DNA of 64,000 nucleotides from Nevskiaceae bacterium. GTDB lineage: Bacteria > Pseudomonadota > Gammaproteobacteria > Steroidobacterales > Steroidobacteraceae. Below, piece after piece: positions 10,527 through 24,331 of this stretch (its first letter is position 1; each line of letters opens with the position of its first letter). The notes beneath the pieces are model-generated. The model had not been told where the DNA came from and ran no database searches. It saw only the letters and a list, made by a program, of their open reading frames with translations. The stretch covers positions 496,001-560,000 of the forward strand of contig JACKOV010000003.1 in assembly GCA_024234075.1 (NCBI GenBank), read 5' to 3'. The position numbers were made by a program, and so were the translations under genes.

Positions 10527-12161
10527 GTGAGCACGCTGCGGATCGCACTGGCGCAGACCGATTTCCTGGTCGGCGACGTCGGTGGCAATACCCGGAAGGT
10601 CCTCGATCTGGCGGCGCAGGCTCGCGCCGCCGGCGCGGATCTGCTGCTCTGCCCGGAGCTGACGCTGTCGGGTTATCCGCCCGAAGACCTGCTGTTCCAT
10701 CGCGGCTTCCGCCACCAGATCCACGATGCCCTGGGGCAGTTGCGGGACGCGGCGCGCGACATAGGCATCGTCGTCGGCTATCCCGAGTATTCGAACGACC
10801 AGATCTACAACGCCTGCGCGTTGTTCGACGACGGCATGCTGCAGGCGCACCATCGCAAGGCCTGCCTGCCGAACTATCGGGTGTTCGACGAAAAGCGTTA
10901 TTTCGCCGCCGGTGCCCAGCCGACGGTGATCGACTTCCGCGGCTTTCGTCTCGGGCTGCTGATCTGCGAGGACATCTGGGAGCCCGAGCCGGCGCAGCTC
11001 GCACGCTCGCAGGGCGCCGAGATCCTGCTGGTGATCAATGCCTCGCCGTACGAGCTGCACAAGCAGCGTGCGCGCGAGAGCGTCGCACGCCGGCGGGCGC
11101 TTGATGTCGGTTTGCCGGTGGTCAACGTCAACCTGCTTGGCGGCCAGGACGAACTGGTGTTCGACGGCAATTCGTTCGTGACCAATGCCCAGGGCGAGGT
11201 CGTGCTGCGCGCGCCCGCCTATGCGGACGGCCTGTACACGGCGGAGTTCGTCCGCGGTGCGCGCGGCGCCGCCGTACCGCAGGTCGCCGAGATCGTGCCC
11301 GAACTCGCGGACGAGGCCAGTGTCTATGGTGCGCTGGTGCTCGGTGTGCGCGACTACGTCACCAAGCACGGTTTTCCGGGTGTCGTGATGGGCCTGTCGG
11401 GCGGTATCGATTCGGCGCTGACGTTGGCGATCGCAGTGGACGCGATTGGCGCCGACAAGGTGCACGCAGTGATGATGCCGTCGCGCTACACCGCCGATAT
11501 CAGCCTCGACGACGCCGCGGCGCAGGCGCGCCGGCTGGGTGTGCACTACAGCGTCATTCCGATCGAGGGCATGTTCGCGGCGACGCTGGCCGCGCTGGCC
11601 GCGGAATTCGAAGGACGCCCGCCGGACACCACCGAGGAGAACATCCAGTCGCGCTGCCGGATGCTGCTGCTGATGGGGATCTCCAACAAGACCGGGCGGA
11701 TGCTGCTGACCACCGGCAACAAGAGCGAGATGGCGGTCGGCTACGCCACGCTCTACGGCGACATGGCCGGCGGGTTTGCGCCGATCAAGGATTGCAGCAA
11801 GACGCTGGTCTATCGTCTGGCGGAGTATCGCAATGCCATTTCGCCGGCGGCGGAGCCGGCGATCCCGCGCCGGGTGATCGAGCGTCCGCCTTCGGCGGAG
11901 CTGCGTCCCGACCAGCGGGACAGCGATTCCTTGCCCGAGTATCCGGTGCTCGATGCGATTCTCGAAGCCTTCATCGAGGAAGACCTGTCGGTCGGCGAGA
12001 TCGTCGCCCGCGGTTTCGACAAGGTGACGGTGGGCCGGGTGCTGGACCTGGTGAAGCGCAACGAGTACAAGCGGCGGCAGGCGCCGCCTGGCGTGCGAGT
12101 CAGTCGTCGCGCCTTTGGCCGCGACTGGCGCTACCCGATCACCAACGGCTACAAGCGCTGA
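10527..12161 (+). CDS. nadE: Glutamine-dependent NAD+ synthetase
   Basis: Makes NAD+ from deamido-NAD+ using glutamine-derived ammonia. The N-terminal nitrilase-type amidase domain (about residues 1-250) shows the Glu (CPELTLSGYPPEDLLF), Lys (HRKACLPNYRVFDEKRYF) and Cys (LLICEDIWEP, about Cys147) catalytic set. The C-terminal synthetase domain begins near residue 275 with the ATP pyrophosphatase loop GLSGGIDSALT. The start is a GTG at 10527, opening MSTLRIALAQTDFLVGD. Its 544 residues fit the two-domain bacterial form. It lies 30 bases after sucD on the same strand. Confidence 0.96.
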   Translation: MSTLRIALAQTDFLVGDVGGNTRKVLDLAAQARAAGADLLLCPELTLSGYPPEDLLFHRGFRHQIHDALGQLRDAARDIGIVVGYPEYSNDQIYNACALFDDGMLQAHHRKACLPNYRVFDEKRYFAAGAQPTVIDFRGFRLGLLICEDIWEPEPAQLARSQGAEILLVINASPYELHKQRARESVARRRALDVGLPVVNVNLLGGQDELVFDGNSFVTNAQGEVVLRAPAYADGLYTAEFVRGARGAAVPQVAEIVPELADEASVYGALVLGVRDYVTKHGFPGVVMGLSGGIDSALTLAIAVDAIGADKVHAVMMPSRYTADISLDDAAAQARRLGVHYSVIPIEGMFAATLAALAAEFEGRPPDTTEENIQSRCRMLLLMGISNKTGRMLLTTGNKSEMAVGYATLYGDMAGGFAPIKDCSKTLVYRLAEYRNAISPAAEPAIPRRVIERPPSAELRPDQRDSDSLPEYPVLDAILEAFIEEDLSVGEIVARGFDKVTVGRVLDLVKRNEYKRRQAPPGVRVSRRAFGRDWRYPITNGYKR

Positions 12162-12203
12162 GCTGCAACACTCGCCCGACTCCACAATCTAGAGGACGCC
12201 CGC

Positions 12204-14954
<2,751 letters not shown>

Positions 14955-15010
14955 AGCACGACCGACCCGCTCCCGTGCAAGTCGGTGAGATTCTGGCGTC
15001 GCAGCTGATT

Positions 15011-15029
15011 CCACCATCGGCGATGGTGG
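15011..15029. terminator. Short hairpin between aceE and bamD
   Basis: Arms CCACCATC and GATGGTGG with a 3-base loop sit in the 114-bp gap between the convergent aceE and bamD stop codons. The position suits a bidirectional terminator, but there is no clear T run on either strand. Confidence 0.4.
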
Positions 15030-15068
15030 GAGGTGTTGCGTTGTTCGTCGGGTTCAACTCCCCAGGGC

Positions 15069-15899
15069 TCAGCCCCAGAGCTTCCACCAAGGCCGCTTGT
15101 AAGGCACGACCTTCTGCTGGTCGCCGCCGTAGTTGGCCGCATAGACCTGGCGGGTCTGGTCGGCGAGTTCCTTCATGCCGAGGTTCTCGTAGGCCTGCAC
15201 CATGATTTCCAGCGCATCGCGCGCGGCCGGAGCGCCGTCGTACTGTTCGATCGTCTCCTTGGCGCGCTGCGCCGCGGCCACCCAGGCGCCGCGCTTCATG
15301 TAGTAGCGGGCGACGTACAGCTGGTAGTCGGCGAGCCGGTTGCGCAGGTGGATCATGCGTCGTCGGGCGTCGTGCGCGTATTCGCTTTTCGGGTAGTCCT
15401 CGACCACTTTGCGAAACGAGGCGAAGGCCTTGCGTGCCGTCTGCGGCGGGCGCTCGTTCAGATCGACCTTGAGCCAGCGCTCGAGGAAGTTCGGCAAGCG
15501 TTCGAAGTCGACCAGGCCCTTGATGTACCAGGCGTAGTCGACCCGCGGGTGGGTGGGGTTCTCGCGGATGAAGGTGTCGGCGGCATCGAGCGCCGACTCG
15601 GACTCGCGCGCCTTGTAGTAGGCGTAGATCAGGTCGAGGCGTGCCTGGCGTGACTCCGCGGCGAACGGGTAGCGTGCATTCAGGGCTTCGTAGAGCCGGA
15701 TGGCGTTGTTGTAGTCCTGCTGGTTCAGGCTCTTCTGGGCGCGCTCGTAGATGACCTCCGGGTTGCTTTGCAGCATGTCGGCTTCGCGGTTGGTGCGGCA
15801 GCCGCTGAGCAGCAGCACCGCCAGGGCCAGCAGCAAGGCGGCCCATGGCAGCAGCAATCGGTGCGAGCGCGAGTGCGGTCGCCGCACCCGCCACGGCAT
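15069..15899 (-). CDS. bamD: Outer-membrane assembly lipoprotein BamD
   Basis: Lipoprotein of the BAM complex that folds beta-barrel proteins into the outer membrane. From the ATG at 15899 the product is 276 residues. It has a basic N-terminus, a hydrophobic core and the lipobox LLSGC (Cys34), followed by about five TPR-like repeats starting at NPEVIYERAQKSLNQQDYNNA. The open frame continues upstream, and ATGs at 15986 and 15995 would add a long Arg-rich extension before the signal peptide; 15899 gives a normal signal sequence, although no good ribosome site precedes it. A TATAAT hexamer (minus strand, 15994-15999) lies in the divergent gap and overlaps the alternative start at 15995. It is divergent from rluD, as in many gammaproteobacteria. 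Confidence 0.9.
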   Translation of the reverse strand: MPWRVRRPHSRSHRLLLPWAALLLALAVLLLSGCRTNREADMLQSNPEVIYERAQKSLNQQDYNNAIRLYEALNARYPFAAESRQARLDLIYAYYKARESESALDAADTFIRENPTHPRVDYAWYIKGLVDFERLPNFLERWLKVDLNERPPQTARKAFASFRKVVEDYPKSEYAHDARRRMIHLRNRLADYQLYVARYYMKRGAWVAAAQRAKETIEQYDGAPAARDALEIMVQAYENLGMKELADQTRQVYAANYGGDQQKVVPYKRPWWKLWG

Positions 15900-16008
15900 G
15901 GAGGAGGGCGGGAGGGCCAGGGCCTGGGCGCGCGGGGCGTGGCGGGAACGCCGGGCCGGCGTGGAAAGGTCGAGCGACGGCGTCATGCGCGGCATTATAG
16001 CGGACTCC

Positions 16009-17061
16009 ATGAATTCCCCAGCACAGCCTCGAACCGATGCCCCGGAGGGTACGACGGCAGTCTCGTCCTCGCCGCGCATCGTGATCGACGTGCCGCCCGG
16101 CCTTGAGGGCCGGCGGCTCGACCTGGCGCTGGCGCAGTTGCTGCCGCAGTACTCGCGTTCGCGGCTGCAGCACTGGCTTGAGACTGGCCGGGTGCGGGTC
16201 GGCGACCGCGCGCTCGGGCGCCGGGACCGTCTGCTCGGCGGCGAGCAGCTGGTGCTCGAGCCCGAGTACGAGCCGGACGGCTCGGTCGAGCCCGGCGAAC
16301 CGGCGGTACCGCTGCGGCTGGTGCATCGGGACCCAGACCTGTTCGTGTTCGACAAGCCGGCCGGGCTGGTAGTTCACCCGGGCGCCGGCGTGCGTCATGG
16401 CACGCTGCAGAACGCGTTGCTGGCGCTCGATCCGCAGCTGGCGCGCGTGCCGCGTGCCGGCATCGTCCACCGGCTAGACAAGGACACCAGCGGCCTGCTG
16501 GTGGTCGCGCGCACGCCGGCGGCGCAGGCGGCGCTGTCGGCGGCGCTGGCCGCGCGCGAGGTGCACCGCGAATATCTCGCGCTCTGCGTCGGCGTGCTGA
16601 CCGGCGGCGGTACGATCGACCAGCCGATCGGTCGCCACCGCAGCCAGCGGACCCGGATGGCGGTGCGGCCCGACGGGCGTGCCGCCGTGACCCACTATCG
16701 CATCGAGCGGCGCTTCCCGGCGCATACCTTGCTGCGGGTGCAGCTCGAGACTGGCCGGACTCACCAGATCCGGGTGCATCTGGCGCATATCGGCTATCCG
16801 CTGCTCGGCGATCCGACTTACGGCGGCCGGCGCCGCCTGCCGCCCGGGGCGACGCCGGAGTTGCTCGCGGCACTGGCCGGATTCCAGCGCCAGGCGCTGC
16901 ATGCCGCGCGGCTTGAGTTCGAGCACCCGCGCAGCGGTGCCATGCAAACGTTCGAAGCGCCGTTGCCGGCGGACTTCGTGGCCTTGCTCGCGGCGCTCGA
17001 ACAGGCTGCGCCGGCGCAGCGCGAGGCTCTGGCACCGCGGCGGCGCGGGGTTCCCCGGTGA
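16009..17061 (+). CDS. rluD: 23S rRNA pseudouridine synthase RluD
   Basis: Converts uridines in helix 69 of 23S rRNA to pseudouridine. The start at 16009 gives 350 residues: an S4 RNA-binding domain (about residues 25-90, GRRLDLALAQLLPQYSRSRL) followed by the RluA-family catalytic domain. The catalytic Asp157 lies in HRLDKDTSGLLVVA, and the later motifs GRTHQIRVHLAHIGYPLLGD are typical. The frame is open further upstream, but that part overlaps bamD in antisense and is not RluD-like. The next gene, pgeF, overlaps it by four bases, so they are translationally coupled. RluD rather than RluC is suggested by the bamD-rluD-pgeF neighbourhood. Confidence 0.93.
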   Translation: MNSPAQPRTDAPEGTTAVSSSPRIVIDVPPGLEGRRLDLALAQLLPQYSRSRLQHWLETGRVRVGDRALGRRDRLLGGEQLVLEPEYEPDGSVEPGEPAVPLRLVHRDPDLFVFDKPAGLVVHPGAGVRHGTLQNALLALDPQLARVPRAGIVHRLDKDTSGLLVVARTPAAQAALSAALAAREVHREYLALCVGVLTGGGTIDQPIGRHRSQRTRMAVRPDGRAAVTHYRIERRFPAHTLLRVQLETGRTHQIRVHLAHIGYPLLGDPTYGGRRRLPPGATPELLAALAGFQRQALHAARLEFEHPRSGAMQTFEAPLPADFVALLAALEQAAPAQREALAPRRRGVPR

Positions 17062-17903
17062 ATCCGGCGGATCGGGCGAATCCGGTGATGCCGCTGTCGA
17101 CGGCCCAGCCCGCGTTCCTCGTTCCCGACTGGCCAGCCCCGGCGGTGGTCCGGGCGGCGTTCGCCTTGCGCAGTGGCGGGGTCAGTGCCGCGCCCTGGGC
17201 GAGCCTGAATCTCGGCGGCCATGTCGGTGACGATCCGGCGGCGGTGGGCGAGAACCGCCGTCGACTGTGTGCCGCGCTGGCGCTGCCAGCCGAGCCTCGC
17301 TGGCTCGAGCAGGTGCATGGCACGGTGGTCCATGACGACCGGGATGCCGATGAGGTTGCGGCCCGCGCTGCCGGGGAGGGGCTCGTTGCAGCGCCTCCGG
17401 TGGCCGATGCGGCCATGACCCACCGGGCCGGCACGGTGCTGGCCATCATGGTGGCCGATTGCCTGCCGGTGTTGTTCTGCGATCGTGCAGGGACCGTCGT
17501 CGGCGCCGCGCACGCGGGGTGGCGCGGCCTCGCTGCCGGCGTGCTGGAGAACACGGTCGCGGCGCTCGGCGTGGCGCCGTCACGCCTGCTGGCCTGGCTC
17601 GGGCCGGCGATCGGGCCGACGCACTTCGAGGTCGGGCCCGAGGTGCGCGAGCAGTTCATCCTGGGCGCGCCCGCGGCGGCGGCCGAAATCGAAGCCCGCT
17701 TTGTGCCCCACCGGGCGGATCGCTGGCTCTGCGATCTGCCCGGCCTGGCGCGCGACCGGCTGATGCGGCTCGGGATCGCCTCGGTCACCGGCGGCGAGGC
17801 CTGTACGGCCTCGGATCCGCAGCGTTTCTTTTCGCATCGCCGGGATGCGCCCCGGACAGGGCGGATGGCGGCGCTGATCTGGCTGCAGCCGCGACAGGCG
17901 TGA
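17058..17903 (+). CDS. pgeF: Peptidoglycan editing factor PgeF (YfiH/laccase-domain family)
   Basis: Member of the YfiH family, shown in E. coli to hydrolyse mis-incorporated serine from peptidoglycan precursors and earlier described as polyphenol oxidase. The GTG start at 17058 overlaps the rluD stop (GTGA). Zinc-ligand motifs are visible: LEQVHGT, VADCLPVLFCD and AAHAGWRGLAAG. At 281 residues it is slightly longer than E. coli YfiH (243) because of an N-terminal extension of about 25 residues and an acidic/Ala-rich loop near residues 95-115. The rluD-pgeF coupling is widely conserved. Confidence 0.9.
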   Translation: MNPADRANPVMPLSTAQPAFLVPDWPAPAVVRAAFALRSGGVSAAPWASLNLGGHVGDDPAAVGENRRRLCAALALPAEPRWLEQVHGTVVHDDRDADEVAARAAGEGLVAAPPVADAAMTHRAGTVLAIMVADCLPVLFCDRAGTVVGAAHAGWRGLAAGVLENTVAALGVAPSRLLAWLGPAIGPTHFEVGPEVREQFILGAPAAAAEIEARFVPHRADRWLCDLPGLARDRLMRLGIASVTGGEACTASDPQRFFSHRRDAPRTGRMAALIWLQPRQA

Positions 17904-17919
17904 TGTTAGAATATAACGC

Positions 17920-18699
17920 TTGAGCACTCTGACTGCGATCATCCTGTTCACCCTGGCCAGTGGCGTGCTCAGTGCCGCCATCGCGGGGCTGTTCCTGCTG
18001 TTGCCCGAGCGGCGCCGGGTCCAGGTGCTGCCGCATATGGTCAGCTTCGCCACCGGCGCGTTGCTGGGTGCCGCGCTGCTGGCGCTGGTGCCGCATGCGA
18101 TCCTCGGCGCGGGGCCGTTCCGGGTGCACAGCATCGGCGTGGCCCTGGTGGCCGGCATCGGCCTGTTCTTCGTGCTCGAGAAGTTCCTGCTGTGGCGGCA
18201 CTGCCATTCCGAGGACTACGAAACCCACGAGGTCCACGAGCACCACCGGCACAAGGCCTCGGGCGTGCTGGTGCTGGCCGGCGATGCCCTGCACAACATT
18301 CTCGATGGCGTGCTGATCGCAGCGGCCTTCCTGACCGACTTCCATCTCGGCATGGTCACGGCGCTGGCGATCATGGCGCACGAAATCCCGCAGGAGGTCG
18401 GCAACTTCGCCGTGCTGCTGCATTCCGGCATGAGCCGCGCCCGGGCTTTCGCCTGGAACATCGCCACCAGCCTGACCGCCGTGCTGGGTGGCATGGTGGC
18501 GTATTTTGCGCTGCGCCAGACGCTGGCCTGGCTGCCCTACGCCCTGGCGATCGCCGCCGCCAGCCTGCTGTACGTCGCGGTCGCGGACCTCATCCCCGGC
18601 CTGCACCGGCGTGCGGACACTCGCGCGAGCCTGGCCCAGGTTGCGCTGATCACCGTGGGGATCCTGGTGGTGGCCCTGGCGGAGAGCCACGCGCACTAG
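17920..18699 (+). CDS. ZIP-family divalent metal transporter
   Basis: Inner-membrane transporter of the ZIP family, probably for zinc or a similar divalent metal. Seven to eight hydrophobic segments are visible in 259 residues. A His-rich cytoplasmic loop (HCHSEDYETHEVHEHHRHK, about residues 90-108) lies between membrane segments 3 and 4. The two metal-site helices carry GDALHNILDGVLIA and MAHEIPQEVGNFAVLL. The start is a TTG at 17920, 16 bases after pgeF; no ATG is available upstream in frame, and no convincing ribosome site is seen. A TAGAATATAAC stretch just before the start could be a promoter element. Confidence 0.88.
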   Translation: MSTLTAIILFTLASGVLSAAIAGLFLLLPERRRVQVLPHMVSFATGALLGAALLALVPHAILGAGPFRVHSIGVALVAGIGLFFVLEKFLLWRHCHSEDYETHEVHEHHRHKASGVLVLAGDALHNILDGVLIAAAFLTDFHLGMVTALAIMAHEIPQEVGNFAVLLHSGMSRARAFAWNIATSLTAVLGGMVAYFALRQTLAWLPYALAIAAASLLYVAVADLIPGLHRRADTRASLAQVALITVGILVVALAESHAH

Positions 18700-18707
18700 C
18701 CCCCCGC

Positions 18708-18736
18708 CTTGCAAATCCGGTTCGCAGGCCCCACGT
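18708..18736 (+). promoter_or_regulatory. Candidate sigma-32 heat-shock promoter of clpB
   Basis: CTTGCAA (18708-18714), 14 bases, then CCCCACGT (18729-18736), against the heat-shock pattern CTTGAAA/CCCCATNT. As in E. coli dnaK P1, Cs precede the -35. Initiation would fall at about 18740-18743, only 2-5 bases before the clpB ATG, so the message would be almost leaderless. Confidence 0.6.
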
Positions 18737-18744
18737 TCGCGGGC

Positions 18745-21333
<2,589 letters not shown>

Positions 21334-21418
21334 GTCCGCTGGCCGGGTTCCGGGATGGCGCCGCGCAACGGCATGCGCGGCGCCACCGCTATACTGCCCG
21401 GCAGGGAGGAGATTCCGG

Positions 21419-21850
21419 ATGCCGTTCTACGAATACGAGTGCTCGAGCTGCAAGTACTATACCGAGGTGCTGCAGAAGATCAGCGATTCACCGCTGCGCA
21501 AATGCCCGTCCTGCGGCAAAAGCACGTTCAAGAAGCTGATCTCCGCGCCGGTGTTCCGGCTCAAGGGCTCGGGCTGGTACGAGACGGACTTCAAGTCCGA
21601 CAAGGAGAACAAGCGCAACCTCGCCGGTGGCGAGCGCGAGGAATCGCGCAGCGACGACAAGAAAGAGGCTGCCAGCTCGTCCGAGGCGCCGAAATCCGAA
21701 CCAGCCAAGGCCGAGGCCGCCAAACCCGCTGCTGCCAAGCCGGGCGGGGACAAGCCCGCTGCCCGCCCACGTCGCAGCAGGGCCGCGGCCAAGGCGAAGG
21801 CCCCTTCGCGGGCGACGGCGAAGTCTGCCAAGAAGAAAGCACGTCGCTGA
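21419..21850 (+). CDS. FmdB-family zinc-ribbon protein with Lys/Ala-rich tail
   Basis: Small regulator-like protein of unknown precise role. Residues 1-45 form the FmdB/CxxC zinc ribbon: MPFYEYECSSCKYY then CPSCGKSTFKKLISAP. After a short GSGWYETDFKS motif common in this family, the remaining 75 or so residues are Lys, Ala, Pro, Glu and Arg repeats (KAEAAKPAAAKPGGDKP). The ATG at 21419 has a strong ribosome site (GGGAGGAGAT), and a TATACT hexamer about 30 bases upstream may be its -10. In many proteobacteria this gene is directly upstream of aspS, as here apart from one opposing gene. Confidence 0.88.
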   Translation: MPFYEYECSSCKYYTEVLQKISDSPLRKCPSCGKSTFKKLISAPVFRLKGSGWYETDFKSDKENKRNLAGGEREESRSDDKKEAASSSEAPKSEPAKAEAAKPAAAKPGGDKPAARPRRSRAAAKAKAPSRATAKSAKKKARR

Positions 21851-21917
21851 TCGTTGGCGGCAGCGTGCCGCGGTGGAGCGGGCGTGCGCCGCGGTCGTCC
21901 GCGTTGCGGCGGTCGCC

Positions 21918-22280
21918 TCAGCCGTCGGTCGTGCGGCGACCGCGGGCGTTGCGGCGCTCCTCGCCCAGGTAGGCGGTGCTGGTGCGCAGTGATCTGCCCG
22001 TCTCAATATCCAGCAGGCGGCGTGGGCCGGAACGCCGGTCGTCGTGGTGCTTGTAGACGCAGCGGCAGCCCAGCGGGTTGGTGCAGCCGGTCAGCGGTAG
22101 CTTCGGCGCCTGCTCCGACAGGAAGCGCTGGCCGGCCACGAGCTGGGCCGACGGGCAGCCCGGGCGGCCGCACTCGATCGAGACGGCATGCCAGGGGTTC
22201 ACGATCCGGATGCGCATGCCGGGGGTAGCCGGGTCGACTGCCGGCTTGCGCGGTCCGAATAGTTTCGCGCGGATCACCAT
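21918..22280 (-). CDS. Conserved cysteine-rich hypothetical protein
   Basis: A 120-residue protein of unknown function encoded against the fmdB and aspS genes that flank it. Five cysteines cluster in the middle: IECGRPGCPSAQ, then GCTNPLGCRCVYKHHDDRR. This suggests metal binding or a redox site. The N-terminal part includes a short basic stretch and the segment MRIRIVNPWHAVS. The start at 22280 is chosen because conserved-looking sequence begins there; the frame is open to 22406, but that part is low-complexity Ala and overlaps the aspS promoter. No ribosome site is obvious. Confidence 0.65.
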   Translation of the reverse strand: MVIRAKLFGPRKPAVDPATPGMRIRIVNPWHAVSIECGRPGCPSAQLVAGQRFLSEQAPKLPLTGCTNPLGCRCVYKHHDDRRSGPRRLLDIETGRSLRTSTAYLGEERRNARGRRTTDG

Positions 22281-22417
22281 AGGGGGAAGTAACGCGGCTG
22301 CGGCGGCTTCTGTCAATGCCGCAATTGAGCGACACTGCTGTTGCGTGGCGGCAAATTGCCCATGTATCAAGGACTTGTTGCGCAGCGGTAAGCGCCTCCG
22401 TAACATCCCCGGCCCTT

Positions 22418-24241
22418 ATGCGCACTCACTACTGCGGACAAATTGACGAGCGGCTGGCCGGTTCGACCGTGACGGTCGCCGGCTGGGTTCACCGGCGGCG
22501 CGACCATGGCGGAGTCATCTTCGTCGACTTGCGCGACCGCGAGGGCCTGTTGCAGGTCGTGTTCGACCCCGATCAGGCGGCGATGTTCGCCGAGGCCGAG
22601 AAGCTGCGGCACGAGTTCGTGCTGCGGGTCACCGGCAAGGTGCGCGAGCGTCCCGCGGGCACCCAGAACGCCAACCTGCCGTCGGGCAAGGTCGAGGTGC
22701 TCGCGCAGCAGCTCGAATTGCTGAACCGGTCCGAACCGCTGCCCTTCCAGCTCGACGAGCAGGCTTCGGAAGAAGTGCGGTTGCGCTACCGCTATCTCGA
22801 TCTGCGCCGCGAGGTGATGAGCCAGCGGCTGCGGCAGCGCCATCAGATCACCCGCGCCATGCGCCAGTATCTCGATGATGCCGGCTTCATCGACATCGAG
22901 ACGCCGATGCTGACCAAGGCGACGCCCGAAGGTGCGCGCGACTATCTCGTGCCGTCGCGCACCCATCCCGGCAAATTCTTCGCGCTGCCGCAGTCGCCGC
23001 AGATCTTCAAGCAGCTGCTGATGGTGTCGGGCTTCGACCGCTATTACCAGATCGTGCGTTGCTTCCGCGACGAGGATCTGCGTGCCGATCGCCAGCCCGA
23101 CTTCACCCAGATCGATATCGAAACCTCGTTCCTGTCGCAGCAGGACATCATGGACCTGATGGAGCGGCTGATCCGCCACCTGTTCAAGGCCGTGATCGAC
23201 GTCGAGCTGCCGGATCCGTTTCCGCGGCTGAGCTATGCCGAGGCGATGCGCCGCTATGCCAGCGACAAGCCGGATCTGCGCGTGCCGCTGGAATTGGTCG
23301 ATGTCGCGGATCTGGTCGCCGACTGCGACTTCAAGGTCTTCGCCGGCCCGGCGCGGGATCCCAAGGGGCGCGTCGCGGCGCTGCGTCTGCCCGGCGGCGG
23401 GCGGCTGACGCGCAAGGAAATCGACGACTACACGGCTTTCGTCGCGCGCTATGGCGCGAAAGGCCTGGCCTACGTCAAGGTCAACGAGGTCGCGCGTGGC
23501 CGCGACGGCTTGCAGTCGCCGATCATCAAGTTCCTGTCCGACGCTGCGGTTGCGGGTATTCTGCAGCGCACCGGCGCGGTCGACGGCGACCTGGTGTTCT
23601 TCGGTGCGGACAGCGCGCGTGTCGTCAACGACGCGCTCGGCGCGCTGCGCCTCAAGGCCGGCAACGACCTGGGACTGGCCACGGCCGGCTGGCGTCCGCT
23701 CTGGGTCGTCGATTTCCCGATGTTCGAGTTCGATGCCGACGAGCAGCGCTGGGCGGCGATGCATCACCCGTTCACTTCGCCGCAGAGTCTCGATCCGGAG
23801 GCATTGCGGGGCGATCCGGGCGGGGCGCTGGCCATGGCTTACGACATGGTGCTGAACGGTTCGGAAATCGGCGGCGGCTCGGTGCGTATCCATCGCCAGG
23901 AATTGCAGTCGACGGTGTTCGACCTGCTCGGCATCGATCCCGAAGAGGCGCGACGCAAGTTCGGTTTCCTGCTCGATGCGCTGAAGTTCGGTGCGCCGCC
24001 GCATGGTGGCATCGCTTTCGGCCTCGATCGGTTGGCGATGCTGATTTCCGGGGCGGACAGCATCCGCGACGTCATCGCGTTCCCGAAGACCCAGACCGCG
24101 GCTTGTCCGTTGACCGATGCGCCCACGGAGGTCACCGACAAGCAGCTGCGCGAACTGCATATCCGGGTGCGGCAGCCGCCAGGTCAGACGCCGCCGGGGC
24201 CGACGACGACGCCCGGCGGGGCGGCGAGGACCCAGGACTGA
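22418..24241 (+). CDS. aspS: Aspartyl-tRNA synthetase, probably non-discriminating
   Basis: Class II synthetase of bacterial type, 607 residues: N-terminal OB fold, catalytic core with inserted GAD domain, and class II motifs 2 (FRDEDLRADRQPDFTQID) and 3 (GIAFGLDRLAM). The anticodon-binding OB fold reads WVHRRRDHGGVIFVDLRD. His30 here matches the His of Pseudomonas AspRS that allows charging of both tRNA-Asp and tRNA-Asn, where E. coli has Leu. The enzyme probably works with GatCAB, not seen in this window. The C-terminal tail is Pro/Thr/Gly-rich. The start at 22418 matches the family start MRTHYCGQ. Confidence 0.96.
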   Translation: MRTHYCGQIDERLAGSTVTVAGWVHRRRDHGGVIFVDLRDREGLLQVVFDPDQAAMFAEAEKLRHEFVLRVTGKVRERPAGTQNANLPSGKVEVLAQQLELLNRSEPLPFQLDEQASEEVRLRYRYLDLRREVMSQRLRQRHQITRAMRQYLDDAGFIDIETPMLTKATPEGARDYLVPSRTHPGKFFALPQSPQIFKQLLMVSGFDRYYQIVRCFRDEDLRADRQPDFTQIDIETSFLSQQDIMDLMERLIRHLFKAVIDVELPDPFPRLSYAEAMRRYASDKPDLRVPLELVDVADLVADCDFKVFAGPARDPKGRVAALRLPGGGRLTRKEIDDYTAFVARYGAKGLAYVKVNEVARGRDGLQSPIIKFLSDAAVAGILQRTGAVDGDLVFFGADSARVVNDALGALRLKAGNDLGLATAGWRPLWVVDFPMFEFDADEQRWAAMHHPFTSPQSLDPEALRGDPGGALAMAYDMVLNGSEIGGGSVRIHRQELQSTVFDLLGIDPEEARRKFGFLLDALKFGAPPHGGIAFGLDRLAMLISGADSIRDVIAFPKTQTAACPLTDAPTEVTDKQLRELHIRVRQPPGQTPPGPTTTPGGAARTQD

Positions 24242-24277
24242 GCAGCAGCAACTGCCACCCGTCGCGCGAGGCGACGC

Positions 24278-24293
24278 TGTCAGCATGCTGACA
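24278..24293. repeat. 16-bp perfect palindrome between aspS and the hydrolase gene
   Basis: TGTCAGCATGCTGACA is a perfect 16-bp palindrome, 37 bases after the aspS stop and 39 before the next start. A smaller hairpin (GTCGC, 5 bases, GCGAC; 24261-24275) precedes it. It could be a protein-binding operator for the hydrolase gene or part of an aspS terminator; there is no T run. Confidence 0.6.
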
Positions 24294-24331
24294 CGCTGCG
24301 GCGATTGTCCTCGAGTGCGCGAGGTCCGGCC

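Noticed and set aside
8865..12185. Very long minus-strand open frame (1,106 codons) opposite sucC, sucD and nadE
   Set aside because: It is antisense to three well-conserved enzymes, has an Arg/His/Asp-rich composition typical of a shadow frame in GC-rich DNA, and shows no family motif or ribosome site.
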